The translations under genes and the position numbers were made by a program. Under the pieces are notes generated by a model. The model saw only the letters and a list, made by a program, of their open reading frames with translations. It ran no database searches and was not told where the DNA came from. 26,802 nt of DNA, from the NCBI GenBank assembly GCA_900545615.1, contig UQZM01000026.1:1-26802 (forward strand). The letters are read 5' to 3'. The stretch comes from an uncultured Collinsella sp. GTDB lineage: Bacteria > Actinomycetota > Coriobacteriia > Coriobacteriales > Coriobacteriaceae. Of the stretch, positions 16,106-23,891 are shown one piece after another. Positions within the stretch are counted from its first letter, which is position 1; every line of letters starts with the position of its first letter.

Positions 16106-16660
16106 ATGGCGATTCAAACTGAGCGATTGACGCTTCGTCCGTGGCGCGAGACAGATGCGGCGAGCTTGTATGCATACGCGAGCGACCCGGACGTGGGGCC
16201 GGCTGCGGGCTGGCCGCCCCATCGAAGCATTGAAGAAAGCAGAGAGATCATTCGGACGGTCTTTACGGCGCCCCATACCTTTGCCATTTGCCTGCCTGAG
16301 ACAGACGAGCCCGTGGGCAGCATCGGGCTCATGCCGCCTCGCTGTGAGTCGAACAGCCAAAGAGGCGGACTCGAGTTCGAGGTGGGCTATTGGATCGCCA
16401 AGCCGTTCTGGCGCCGAGGCTTTGCTCCCGAGGCGGTGCAAGCCATGCAGCGCTATGCGTTCGAAACACTTGGCTGCAAGGCATTTTGGTGCGGATACTA
16501 CGAGGGCAATAACAAGTCGCTACGCGTTCAGCAAAAATGCGGCTTCATGCCTCATCACGTTGAACGCGACGTGCCCTGCGAGCTTATGGGCGATGTGCGT
16601 ACCGAGTACTTTACGTATTTGACCCGCGAAGACTGGCGCAGGCAGGCACAGTGCAAGTAA
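16106..16660 (+). CDS. GNAT acetyltransferase, RimJ/RimL type
   Basis: Acetyltransferase of 184 residues. It opens with the family-typical TERLTLRPWRETDAASLYAYASDPDVG, has EPVGSIGLMPPR (about 70-81) and VGYWIAKPFWRRGFAPEAVQAMQRYAFETLG (about 95-125), where WRRGFAPEA stands for the acetyl-CoA loop, and ends with NNKSLRVQQKCGF (about 135-147). RimJ/L relatives acetylate N-termini of ribosomal proteins, but most members acetylate small molecules or other proteins, so the substrate is open. GTGAGGT lies about eight bases before the ATG at 16106. Its TAA stop abuts a hairpin element. Confidence 0.88.
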   Translation: MAIQTERLTLRPWRETDAASLYAYASDPDVGPAAGWPPHRSIEESREIIRTVFTAPHTFAICLPETDEPVGSIGLMPPRCESNSQRGGLEFEVGYWIAKPFWRRGFAPEAVQAMQRYAFETLGCKAFWCGYYEGNNKSLRVQQKCGFMPHHVERDVPCELMGDVRTEYFTYLTREDWRRQAQCK

Positions 16661-16690
16661 TGTGACAAAGGGACAGTTCCTTTGCCACGT
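16660..16690. repeat. GGGACAG-core hairpin directly after the GNAT stop
   Basis: Arms ATGTGACAAAGG (16660-16671) and CCTTTGCCACGT (16679-16690) pair over 12 bases with two G-U pairs around GACAGTT. The element begins on the last base of the TAA stop codon and ends 22 bases before the UvrA-like start. Confidence 0.8.
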
Positions 16691-16712
16691 TCGGCTAACA
16701 GGAAGGGGAGCG

Positions 16713-19205
16713 ATGGCGGTGTCGCAACAACCAAGTGCTATCGAGGTGCGTGGCGCGCGCGTTCATAACCTTAAAGACATCGATATCGATATTCCGCTGG
16801 GAAAGCTTGTGGGCATTGCCGGCGTGTCGGGTTCGGGCAAGAGTTCGCTGGCGCTGGGGGTTCTTTATGCCGAGGGCTCGCGCCGTTACCTGGAGGCGCT
16901 CAGCACCTATACCCGCCGTCGCCTGACGCAGGCCGAGCACGCTCAGGTGGATGAGGTATTGCACGTGCCGGCGGCTCTCGCATTGCATCAGCGCCCCAGC
17001 GTGCCGGGCGTGCGTTCCACCTTTGGCACCATGACCGAGCTCAACAATAGCCTGCGTCTACTCTTTAGCCGCTGCGCCCATCACGTGTGCCCGCATTGCG
17101 GGGCGCGTGTGGAGCCGAGCCTTAACGTGGCTGCGGGCCTGTCGCTCACGTGCCCCGCATGCGGCCGCGAGTTCTACGCGCCGGGTGCCGAGGATTTGGC
17201 TTTCAATAGCGGTGGTGCATGTCCCACCTGCGGCGGCACCGGCGTTATGCATGAGGTGGACGAGGCGAGCTTGGTGCCCGACGAGTCAAAGACTATCAAC
17301 GAGGGCGCGGTGCTTCCTTGGGGCACGCTCATGTGGGATCTGATGAAGCAGGTGGCCGGCGAGATGGGCGTGCGCACCGACGTGCCGTTTAACCAGCTCA
17401 CGCCTCAAGAGCGCGACATCGTGTTTCATGGTCCGGCGGTTAAGAAGCACATCCTCTACGTGCCCAAAAACGGCGAGGGCGCTACGCCACTCGACTTTAC
17501 CTATTACAACGCCGTCTATACCGTCGAGAATGCGCTCGCCAAGGTCAAGGACGATAAGGGCTTAAAACGCGTTGCGCGCTTTTTGCGCGAGGGCCCATGC
17601 CGCGATTGCGGCGGCACGCGTCTCTCCGAGGCTGCGCGGCAGCCCCAGGTGCGCGGTATCAATCTGGCACAGGCGGCGGCCATGACTTTGGGCGAGGCGA
17701 TTGAGTGGGTGCGTGGGGTGCCCGCATCCTTGCCGCCCGAGATGCAGCCCATGGCAGCGGATATCTGCGATTCATTTTTGAGCACGGCCCGTCGTCTGGT
17801 CGACCTGGGTCTCGATTACCTTTCACTCGATCGCGCCGGTGCCACGCTCTCCACGGGTGAGCGCCAGCGCGTGCAGCTTGCTCGCGTGGTGCGCAACCGA
17901 TCGACAGGCGTGCTCTATGTGCTGGACGAGCCTTCGATCGGCTTGCATCCTGCCAATGTCGACGGCTTGGTGGGTGTGATGCGCGATCTGGTGGATGACG
18001 GCAACACCGTGGTTGTTGTCGACCACGATACGCGCGTACTGGCGGAAGCCGACTATCTCGTCGAGATGGGCCCCGTTGCCGGAGCAGGCGGCGGTAATGT
18101 GATAGCCGCGGGCACGGTAGACGAGGTCGAACAATCGCAGGGCAGCCGCATCGCGCCGTTTTTGAGATCGGACTCCAAGCGTTTGCGTCCGCAGGTGACT
18201 GACGACGAAATGTTCGACCAGGGCCACATCCGCATGGCGACCGATACCATCCATACCGTCAAGCCGCTCGAAGTCGATATCCCGCGCGGCCGTCTCGTCG
18301 CGGTGACGGGCGTTTCGGGTTCGGGCAAGACGACGTTGGTGCTCGAGACGCTCATTCCGGCACTCAAGGCGCAGGCAGCCGGCGAGCGCCTGCCGGGGCA
18401 CGTGCGTTGGGTCGATGCCGAGGGCATTGCTCGCGCAAACCTGATTGACGCTACGCCCATCGGCGCCAACGTGCGCTCGACGGTGGCGACTTATGCCGAC
18501 ATCCATGACGAGCTGCGTCGCGCCTTCGCCCGTACGCCCGAGGCCAAGGCAGCCGGCTACAAGGCGGGCGCATTTAGCTACAACACTGGCGCTTTGCGTT
18601 GCCCTACGTGCGATGGCACGGGCTCGATATCGCTCGACGTGCAGTTTTTGCCCGATGTCGAGATCGTCTGCCCGGCATGTCGCGGCTCACGTTATGCAGA
18701 TGCGGCTTCGCATATCCATCGCGAGGGCAAGGACGGGAGCTTGCTGACGTTGCCGCAGCTTATGGACATGAGTGTGGACGAGGCCCTCGACGCCACGGTG
18801 GGACTCAAGAAGGTTCAGGCGCGCTTGCAGACCTTGCACGACCTGGGCTTGGGTTATCTCACACTTGGCGAGCCCACACCGGCGCTTTCGGGCGGCGAGG
18901 CGCAGCGTCTTAAGCTCGCGAGCGAGATGGGCCGCGTGCAGGATGATGCCGTGTTTGTGTTCGACGAGCCCACAATCGGACTACATCCGCTCGATGTTCA
19001 GGTGTTGCTGAGTGTGTTTGACGGCCTTGTTGCCAAGGGCGCCACGGTTGTCGTGATCGAACACGACCTCGACCTTATCCGCAACGCCGATTATGTGATC
19101 GACATGGGCCCGGGCGGTGGCGATGCCGGCGGGCAAATCGTCTGCGTCGGCACACCGGGCGACATCGCGGCCTGCTCCAAGAGCATCACCGGTCGCTACC
19201 TCTAA
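16713..19205 (+). CDS. UvrA paralogue lacking the UvrB-binding domain
   Basis: Tandem ABC ATPase of 830 residues homologous to excinuclease subunit UvrA (usually about 940). NBD1 has Walker A GVSGSGKS (37-44), a variant signature LSTGE instead of LSGGE, and LYVLDEPSIGLHP; NBD2 has GVSGSGKTT, LSGGEAQRLKLA and VFDEPTIGLHP. The second zinc finger CPTC-x19-CPAC is intact. Between LRLLFSRC (about residue 121) and the ACPTCGG of NBD1 (170-175), about 50 residues with CPHC...CPAC replace the roughly 150 that hold the UvrB-binding domain in E. coli UvrA. This is the UvrA2/class III form, linked in other bacteria to tolerance of DNA-damaging drugs. GGAAGGGGAG precedes the ATG at 16713, preferred over an upstream in-frame ATG at 16662. 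Confidence 0.9.
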   Translation: MAVSQQPSAIEVRGARVHNLKDIDIDIPLGKLVGIAGVSGSGKSSLALGVLYAEGSRRYLEALSTYTRRRLTQAEHAQVDEVLHVPAALALHQRPSVPGVRSTFGTMTELNNSLRLLFSRCAHHVCPHCGARVEPSLNVAAGLSLTCPACGREFYAPGAEDLAFNSGGACPTCGGTGVMHEVDEASLVPDESKTINEGAVLPWGTLMWDLMKQVAGEMGVRTDVPFNQLTPQERDIVFHGPAVKKHILYVPKNGEGATPLDFTYYNAVYTVENALAKVKDDKGLKRVARFLREGPCRDCGGTRLSEAARQPQVRGINLAQAAAMTLGEAIEWVRGVPASLPPEMQPMAADICDSFLSTARRLVDLGLDYLSLDRAGATLSTGERQRVQLARVVRNRSTGVLYVLDEPSIGLHPANVDGLVGVMRDLVDDGNTVVVVDHDTRVLAEADYLVEMGPVAGAGGGNVIAAGTVDEVEQSQGSRIAPFLRSDSKRLRPQVTDDEMFDQGHIRMATDTIHTVKPLEVDIPRGRLVAVTGVSGSGKTTLVLETLIPALKAQAAGERLPGHVRWVDAEGIARANLIDATPIGANVRSTVATYADIHDELRRAFARTPEAKAAGYKAGAFSYNTGALRCPTCDGTGSISLDVQFLPDVEIVCPACRGSRYADAASHIHREGKDGSLLTLPQLMDMSVDEALDATVGLKKVQARLQTLHDLGLGYLTLGEPTPALSGGEAQRLKLASEMGRVQDDAVFVFDEPTIGLHPLDVQVLLSVFDGLVAKGATVVVIEHDLDLIRNADYVIDMGPGGGDAGGQIVCVGTPGDIAACSKSITGRYL

Positions 19206-19207
19206 CC

Positions 19208-19242
19208 GAATGTGACAAAGGGACAGTTCCTTGGTCACATTC
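19208..19242. repeat. GGGACAG-core hairpin between convergent UvrA-like gene and trmL
   Basis: Arms GAATGTGACAAAGG (19208-19221) and its complement (19229-19242) match at 13 of 14 bases. It starts two bases after the stop of the UvrA-like gene, and its right arm supplies the TGA stop of trmL on the minus strand (19235-19237). Confidence 0.85.
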
Positions 19243-19834
19243 CCGGAAAGCCTGTTTGGCGCAGGGCCTCGTAGAGGACGATGGCGGCGCTGTTGGAGAG
19301 GTTGAGTGCGCTGATGCGGTAGTCGTCCGGATTGACGAAGTTGCCGCAGATATCCTGTCGAAGGATGGCTTCGTGGCTGTCCTCGGTATGCCCGAGCGAC
19401 TCCTCGTGGGCCTCCCAGGCGTCGGCGTTTTCGAGCGAGTCGCAATCGCGCAACATGGGGATGCGCTCGCAGCGCTCGGGCGCCGCGGCAAGCAGTGGCT
19501 CGGGAATCCCCGAGCTCTCGCTGCCAAAGACCAAAAAGTCACCGTCGCGGTAGGTACTTTGCGCATAGGTGCGGCGCGCCTTTTTGGTCAGCAGATGCAG
19601 GCGTTCGTCGGCGGGGGAGAGGCCGTTGCGCGCAAGGAAATCCTCCCAGTCGGCATAGGTCGTCACGTCCAAATTTTGCCAGTAGCCCAGGCCGGCGCGA
19701 CGCACCGTCTTGTCGTCGAGCGAAAACCCCAGCGGCTCCACCAGATGCAGGCGGGCGCCGGTAACCACGCAGGTGCGGCCGATATTGCCCGTATTGGCCG
19801 GAATCTCGGGCGCATACAGCACAATGTTGAACAT
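19235..19834 (-). CDS. trmL: tRNA (cytidine(34)-2'-O)-methyltransferase with insertion
   Basis: SPOUT-class knotted methyltransferase of 199 residues that 2'-O-methylates the wobble base of tRNA-Leu. It begins MFNIVLYAPEIPANTGNIGRT; LGFSLDDKTVRRAGLGYW (54-71) and FGSESSGIPEPLL follow, and the C-terminal SAM-knot motif is LNLSNSAAIVLYEALRQ. E. coli TrmL is 157 residues; here about 40 extra residues (DSLENADAWEAHEESL...FVNPDDYRIS) lie between RIPML and LNLSNS, at the edge of the knot. The ATG at 19834 has AAGGAG five bases upstream; the frame is open further upstream but without homology. A strong terminator of the upstream gene ends only 21 bases before this start. Confidence 0.92.
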   Translation of the reverse strand: MFNIVLYAPEIPANTGNIGRTCVVTGARLHLVEPLGFSLDDKTVRRAGLGYWQNLDVTTYADWEDFLARNGLSPADERLHLLTKKARRTYAQSTYRDGDFLVFGSESSGIPEPLLAAAPERCERIPMLRDCDSLENADAWEAHEESLGHTEDSHEAILRQDICGNFVNPDDYRISALNLSNSAAIVLYEALRQTGFPGM

Positions 19835-19855
19835 GAATCTCCTTGGCTCAGAACG

Positions 19856-19890
19856 AAAAACCACCACGAAGGGCACCTTCGTGGTGGTTT
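19856..19890 (-). terminator. Strong intrinsic terminator of the cobW-type gene
   Basis: A perfect 15-bp stem (19858-19872 with 19876-19890) with a three-base loop GCA is followed on the minus strand by TTTTT (complement of 19856-19860). It terminates the CobW-type gene, and sits only 21 bases before trmL. Confidence 0.9.
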
Positions 19891-19929
19891 GGCGGTTACG
19901 TAGGCGGAAAAATGCCCGCTTGGATAAAT

Positions 19930-21060
19930 CTAGGCGCGGTGCCAGTCGGTCAGGCAGGCATCGAGGGAGGCGATGAGCGCATCCTTGTCCATGTGACGGC
20001 CGATGATGCACAGGCTCGTCATGCGGTCGCCCGTCTCGTCGTCCCAAATCTGCATGATCTCGGGGTTCTCGTCGATGATCTTCTGCTTCTCGCCCTCGGG
20101 CGCCGAATCGACAAACAGGCCGTTCTCCATCAGGCGCATCTGGTGGCCGGCCTGCTCGAACATGTAGCACATGTCCGGATCGCCGGTCTGCCACAGCGGA
20201 CCCTTGACGCGGATGACCTCGTCGGGCCACTCCTGCTCAACAAAATCGGTGAACTTCTGCAGGTCAAACGGCTTGCGGCGCGAGTACACAAAGGTCTCGA
20301 TGTCGTACTCGAGCACCTCGGGGTCGTCGTGCTCCTCGGGATGCTCCATGGCCTCGATCCAGGCGGCGGAGTTGTAGGCGCGCATAAAGTCGAAGCGGTC
20401 GGTGTCGAGCAGCTCCTCCATGGGGACCTCGCCGTTTTGGGCCTCGACAATCACGGCGTCCTTCTGCAGGCTGCGCACGATAGCCTTGAGCTCGGCGATC
20501 TGCTCAGGGCTCACGGTATCGGTCTTGTTGAGGATCAGCGTGGAGCAGAACTCGATCTGCTGGATGAGCAGGCTCTCGATGTCGTCCTCGTCGATATCCT
20601 CGGCCAGCAGGTCGCGACCGCCGTTGAACTCGTCGTACATGCGGGCGCAGTCGACCACAGCCACGATGTTGTCGAGTGCAAGCTTGGGCTCGCCGCCCAC
20701 CTTGGCCTCGTCGCAGAAGCTCGAGATGGTGTAGGCGATGGGGATAGGCTCGCAGATACCCGAGGCCTCGATGATGATGTAGTCGAACTTGCCCGAATCG
20801 GCGATGCCCTGCAGCTGGTTGGCAAGGTCGTCCGAAAGCGTGCAGCAGATGCAGCCGTTGGTGAGCGGGATGAGGTCGTCGGTCTCGGAAAGGCCGCCGT
20901 CGGCGATGAGGCTGGCGTCGACGTTGATCTCGCCGATATCGTTGACGATCACGGCGGCGCGGATGCCGCCGTCGTTAGCGAGGATGTGGTTGAGCAGTGT
21001 GGTCTTGCCGGCACCGAGGTATCCGGTAAGCATGATGATCTTCACGGGTTTGTTGGGCAT
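19930..21060 (-). CDS. CobW/G3E family GTPase (metallochaperone)
   Basis: GTPase of 376 residues of the COG0523 group, which delivers metals (Zn, Co or Fe) to target enzymes. Walker A is GYLGAGKTT (13-21), the metal site CICC is at 70-73 within TNGCICCTLSDDL, switch II region EASGICEP follows, and the base-specificity motif is NKTD. The C-terminal CobW_C domain starts near 240 (DIETFVYSRRKPFDLQKF); acidic stretches (DLLAEDIDEDDIE and EHPEEHDDPEVLE) interrupt the central part. The ATG at 21060 is chosen, since AAAGGAGGG lies four bases upstream; an ATG at 21081 would put that site inside the gene. It follows the ArsC-like gene by 86 bases. Confidence 0.9.
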   Translation of the reverse strand: MPNKPVKIIMLTGYLGAGKTTLLNHILANDGGIRAAVIVNDIGEINVDASLIADGGLSETDDLIPLTNGCICCTLSDDLANQLQGIADSGKFDYIIIEASGICEPIPIAYTISSFCDEAKVGGEPKLALDNIVAVVDCARMYDEFNGGRDLLAEDIDEDDIESLLIQQIEFCSTLILNKTDTVSPEQIAELKAIVRSLQKDAVIVEAQNGEVPMEELLDTDRFDFMRAYNSAAWIEAMEHPEEHDDPEVLEYDIETFVYSRRKPFDLQKFTDFVEQEWPDEVIRVKGPLWQTGDPDMCYMFEQAGHQMRLMENGLFVDSAPEGEKQKIIDENPEIMQIWDDETGDRMTSLCIIGRHMDKDALIASLDACLTDWHRA

Positions 21061-21146
21061 GTGCCCTCCTTTGTTAGACATGGCTTACAGTTGAATCTTA
21101 TGCCAAACGCCTGCTCTTATACCCACGCGCCGGCAAATAACACAGG

Positions 21147-21488
21147 CTACTCCCAGGCTCCCCATACATCGGGGCAATAACCGACGGTGGCCTTTTTGCC
21201 GTTGCGCACGATGGGCTCGGCTAGAACCTGCTGGTTCTCGAGCAACTTGTCGAAGCGCTGGCTAGGGGTGAGGTGCTGGATGAGCGCGAGCGTCTCCTCG
21301 TCCTTGGCCTTGGGGTTGAGCAGCTTGTCGATGCCGCCGACCGCCTGCATCACGCTCGTGAGCTCGCCTTTGCTCATCTCCTTTTCCTTAAGGTCGATAA
21401 ACTGCACCTTGATGCGGCGCTCCTTAAAATAGCGCTGGGCCTTCTTGGTATCGAAGGACTTCTTGGTGCCAAAAATCTGGATATTCAT
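21147..21488 (-). CDS. ArsC/Spx-fold protein without the catalytic cysteine
   Basis: Thioredoxin-fold protein of 113 residues of the arsenate reductase/Spx family. The N-terminus reads MNIQIFGTKKSFDTKKAQRYF; LKEKEMSKGEL (about 35-45), IDKLLNPKAKDEETL and the C-terminal LAEPIVRNGKKATVGYCPDVW follow the family order. In ArsC the loop is NPxCSxxR and in close relatives of this protein I recall FGTKKCFDT; here the codon is TCC, so Ser11 replaces the cysteine, and the second loop Cys is Thr. The only Cys is near the C-terminus. Enzymatic arsenate reduction is therefore unlikely. The start ATG at 21488 has a weak GGCGGA site and lies 11 bases after the flavoprotein stop, so it is translated from that operon. 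Confidence 0.82.
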   Translation of the reverse strand: MNIQIFGTKKSFDTKKAQRYFKERRIKVQFIDLKEKEMSKGELTSVMQAVGGIDKLLNPKAKDEETLALIQHLTPSQRFDKLLENQQVLAEPIVRNGKKATVGYCPDVWGAWE

Positions 21489-21499
21489 GTTCCGCCGTT

Positions 21500-22123
21500 C
21501 TAACGAATGAAGTTGGTGCGCTCGCGATCGGCTTCGGGGGCTTCGATGCCGGCAGCCTGCCCTGCCTCGATACAATGCAGGAGCCAAGCCATGTTCTTGC
21601 CGATGTTGCGCATGGTGGCCAGACCCTCGGCGTCCTGGGCGGCCTCGCCCGGCATGGCACCAAAGACGTTGTTCCAGTATGTGGAGGCCACCACGGGCAT
21701 CTGGTTGATAGTGAAGTATTTGTTGAGTACATCGAAGGTGGTCGACGTGCCGCCGCGACGGGCGACGGCGACCGCGGCACCCGGCTTGTGCACAAAGGCC
21801 TTGCTGCCAGCATAGAATGCGCGGTCGAGAGCCGAGAGGATGCGTCCGCTGGGATGCGCATAGTAGACGGGGGAGCCAAAGACAAAGCCATCTGCCTGCT
21901 CGGCGGCAGCGATGAGCTCGTTCACCACGTCGTCGTCAAAGGTGCAGCGACCGCCAAGCTTGCCGCACTGACCGCAGCCGATGCAGTCGCGGATGGGCTT
22001 GGCGCCCAGTTGGAATACCTCGCTGTCGATGCCCTCGGCTTTAAGTTGCTCGGCGACTTCGGCGAGCGCGCGAGCGGTGTTGCCGTTTGCCTTGGGGCTG
22101 CCATTGACCAAAAGAACCTTCAT
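21500..22123 (-). CDS. Flavodoxin-fold NAD(P)H-dependent FMN reductase family protein
   Basis: Cytosolic flavoprotein of 207 residues. The FMN-phosphate loop is NGSPKANGNTARAL (about 7-20), a Cys cluster CIGCGQCGKLGGRC (about 47-60) follows, as in iron-sulfur flavoproteins, and FGSPVYYAHPSGRILSALDR (about 82-101) contacts the flavin. It is probably an oxidoreductase using FMN; whether the cysteines bind an iron-sulfur cluster is uncertain. The ATG at 22123 follows GAGGGAG by six bases; a GTG one codon earlier is possible. It is the first gene of the minus-strand run with the ArsC-like gene. Confidence 0.87.
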   Translation of the reverse strand: MKVLLVNGSPKANGNTARALAEVAEQLKAEGIDSEVFQLGAKPIRDCIGCGQCGKLGGRCTFDDDVVNELIAAAEQADGFVFGSPVYYAHPSGRILSALDRAFYAGSKAFVHKPGAAVAVARRGGTSTTFDVLNKYFTINQMPVVASTYWNNVFGAMPGEAAQDAEGLATMRNIGKNMAWLLHCIEAGQAAGIEAPEADRERTNFIR

Positions 22124-22184
22124 CACAAACTCCCTCTGCTGTTGGTGACTTCTGCGGAGGATTATCGCACGAGAGGGCGGATGG

Positions 22185-22231
22185 CGTGGGGCGCGATGCG
22201 AAACGGCTTGTGTTTCACATCGCGCCCCACG
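22185..22231 (-). terminator. Long hairpin after the GGDEF gene
   Basis: A perfect 14-bp stem (22185-22198 with 22218-22231), continued by a further five pairs after one mismatch, has loop GGCTTGT. It begins three bases after the GGDEF stop codon on the minus strand. No T-run follows. Confidence 0.75.
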
Positions 22232-22234
22232 ACG

Positions 22235-23764
22235 CTAGTCTAGCTTGGTGCCCGGTACCTGTACTGCCTCTTTAAGCAGCGCTTTGAGCTCGTTCAAAAT
22301 GGAAACGGGCTGTCGGTCGACGGTGTCCAGATGAAGCGTGGCCACGCGAAGGGGCGGCTGATATTCAAACGAGCCAAAGAGCACGGGAGAGCCCAGGAAC
22401 CGCTCGATTTCCTTTGCGATCGCGTCGGTCTCTTCGGGATCGAATTCGTCGAAAAGCGCCACGAACATCGGTCCGGTCGAGCGGAACAGACGACCCTTAC
22501 CGCGCGAACAATCCATGAGGCAGGCGGCGCTCTCCGCCAAAACGCGGTCGCCTGCATCAAAGCCAAAGCGGGCATTGACCTGAGCGATATCGTCGATTTT
22601 AATGGCGACCAAGCCTGCCTTGCGCGCGACGCGACGCATTTCGCCAATGGCGTTGACCAGGGCGTGGATGTCGCCCAGGCCGGTCACGGAATCGGTCGTA
22701 TCTGCCAAGCTGCGGTTGATAATCATGCCCACGTACATGTTGGGCTCGGTATCGGTGCCGTCCAAGCGGTAGCCCGTGCAGTCGCAAAGCACGTATGCTT
22801 CGGTGGCATCCATCACGCGATACTGCATGTAGTGGAAGTGCCACGTACCGTTTATCACCATGTCGAGCTCGGCGCGTACGTTGTCGCGGTCCTCGGGGTG
22901 AACGCGGGCAAGCCACAAGTCGAGTGAGTTGTAGGGATGCTGGGAGGGCAGGTCAAAATCGCGTACGGCATTAACCGACCATTGTGATTCGCCCGTATCG
23001 AGATTGAGGATAAACGGATAGCGCGTCTCGGAGCTCATAGAGATCGCTTGGAATACGCGGTCGTTGCACGGAAGCTGCTCGGCAATTGGGTGTGGCGGCG
23101 CGTCATTGTCTTTCGGTTGCTGCACACGATGCATAAGCTTATAGCGATACATCTTGCGATCGGCATCCATCGTCATCTGGCGACGCGTGTCGCCGGCAAG
23201 TGGATTGACGCGCGAGCAGCCAAAGCTAAAGCTAGCGATCATGGGCGCCTTGCCACCTGAGCTCGCCTCGATCAGCCCGGCACGTACCTGCTCCAAGCGC
23301 TGCTCGAGTTCAGTCTCGTTTACAGAGAGCGAGATAAGCACAAACTCGTCTCCACCGATACGGAACAGCATCTCATCGTGCTCCATGGTTTCGGAGAGCG
23401 TGCGACAGATGCTCAGAATATAGCGATTGCCTTCGGCGTGGCCAAACCTATCGTTGCAATGCTTGAGATGGTCGATGTCAATATAGGCGCAGGTGAAGGG
23501 GTCGCCTTTGCGCCAGAGCTGCTCGACGTGACGGTCGAGTCCGCCGCGGTTGCCCAAGTTGGTGAGCGGATCGATATAGGCGTTGCACTCAAGCAGCTGG
23601 CGCTCTTGTTGCAGGATGGCATGCGTCTTTTGCAGTTGCTCACCAACGGCGCGCAGCTCAGCAGGCAGCGCGGAAACATCGAGTTCGGCGGTCGAGACAC
23701 CATTCGCAAGTCGCTGAAGATAGGCAATAATCGATTGCTCGCCCAAGCGGTATGACTCGTTCAT
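22235..23764 (-). CDS. Diguanylate cyclase: GGDEF-PAS-degenerate GGDEF
   Basis: Cytosolic c-di-GMP signalling protein of 509 residues without membrane spans. A helical N-terminus (about 1-60) leads to a GGDEF domain (DPLTNLGNRGGLDRH at 65-79; intact RIGGDEF with GGDEF at 137-141). The inhibitory RxxD site upstream is absent (EHDE). A PAS-like sensor follows (about 230-345, LWLARVHPEDRDNVRAEL, YMQYRVMDATEAY), then a GGDEF-like domain (about 360-485) in which the signature is RSTGPMF, so it is catalytically dead and may bind GTP or a partner. The ATG at 23764 has AAGGAGG nine bases upstream; the frame is open upstream. The longer neighbour at 23892 shares the same three-domain order. Confidence 0.92.
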   Translation of the reverse strand: MNESYRLGEQSIIAYLQRLANGVSTAELDVSALPAELRAVGEQLQKTHAILQQERQLLECNAYIDPLTNLGNRGGLDRHVEQLWRKGDPFTCAYIDIDHLKHCNDRFGHAEGNRYILSICRTLSETMEHDEMLFRIGGDEFVLISLSVNETELEQRLEQVRAGLIEASSGGKAPMIASFSFGCSRVNPLAGDTRRQMTMDADRKMYRYKLMHRVQQPKDNDAPPHPIAEQLPCNDRVFQAISMSSETRYPFILNLDTGESQWSVNAVRDFDLPSQHPYNSLDLWLARVHPEDRDNVRAELDMVINGTWHFHYMQYRVMDATEAYVLCDCTGYRLDGTDTEPNMYVGMIINRSLADTTDSVTGLGDIHALVNAIGEMRRVARKAGLVAIKIDDIAQVNARFGFDAGDRVLAESAACLMDCSRGKGRLFRSTGPMFVALFDEFDPEETDAIAKEIERFLGSPVLFGSFEYQPPLRVATLHLDTVDRQPVSILNELKALLKEAVQVPGTKLD

Positions 23765-23802
23765 GATGAATAACCTCCTTGGGCAGAACAACGGTTTGTA
23801 TC

Positions 23803-23833
23803 ATATCCCCAATTCGGTTTGAATTGGGGATAT
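23803..23833. repeat. Perfect 13-bp palindrome in the gap between the c-di-GMP genes
   Basis: ATATCCCCAATTC (23803-23815) and its complement (23821-23833) flank a five-base loop. It is 38 bases before the start of the shorter gene and 58 bases after the stop of the longer. No T-run is present, so it may be a terminator or an operator of the downstream gene. Confidence 0.65.
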
Positions 23834-23891
23834 AAGTTAGCTAATGGAGACAAATGCCCCCTTCGGCGGTGGCGTTTTTCGCGCGAGCGTA

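Noticed and set aside
16713..19205. Canonical uvrA
   Set aside because: The UvrB-binding domain region is missing and the protein is about 110 residues short, and no uvrB or uvrC is adjacent.
16660..19242. TGTGA...TCACA hairpins as CRP/FNR binding sites
   Set aside because: The half-sites are about 20 bases apart rather than six, and they lie after stop codons, not before promoters.
14837..19242. Integron attC sites
   Set aside because: No GTTRRRY core sites, no integrase, and hairpins of only about 30 bases; also related hairpins occur in convergent and divergent gaps.
19843..21180. 445-codon plus-strand frame
   Set aside because: It is the antisense shadow of the CobW-type GTPase gene; it also runs through a terminator.
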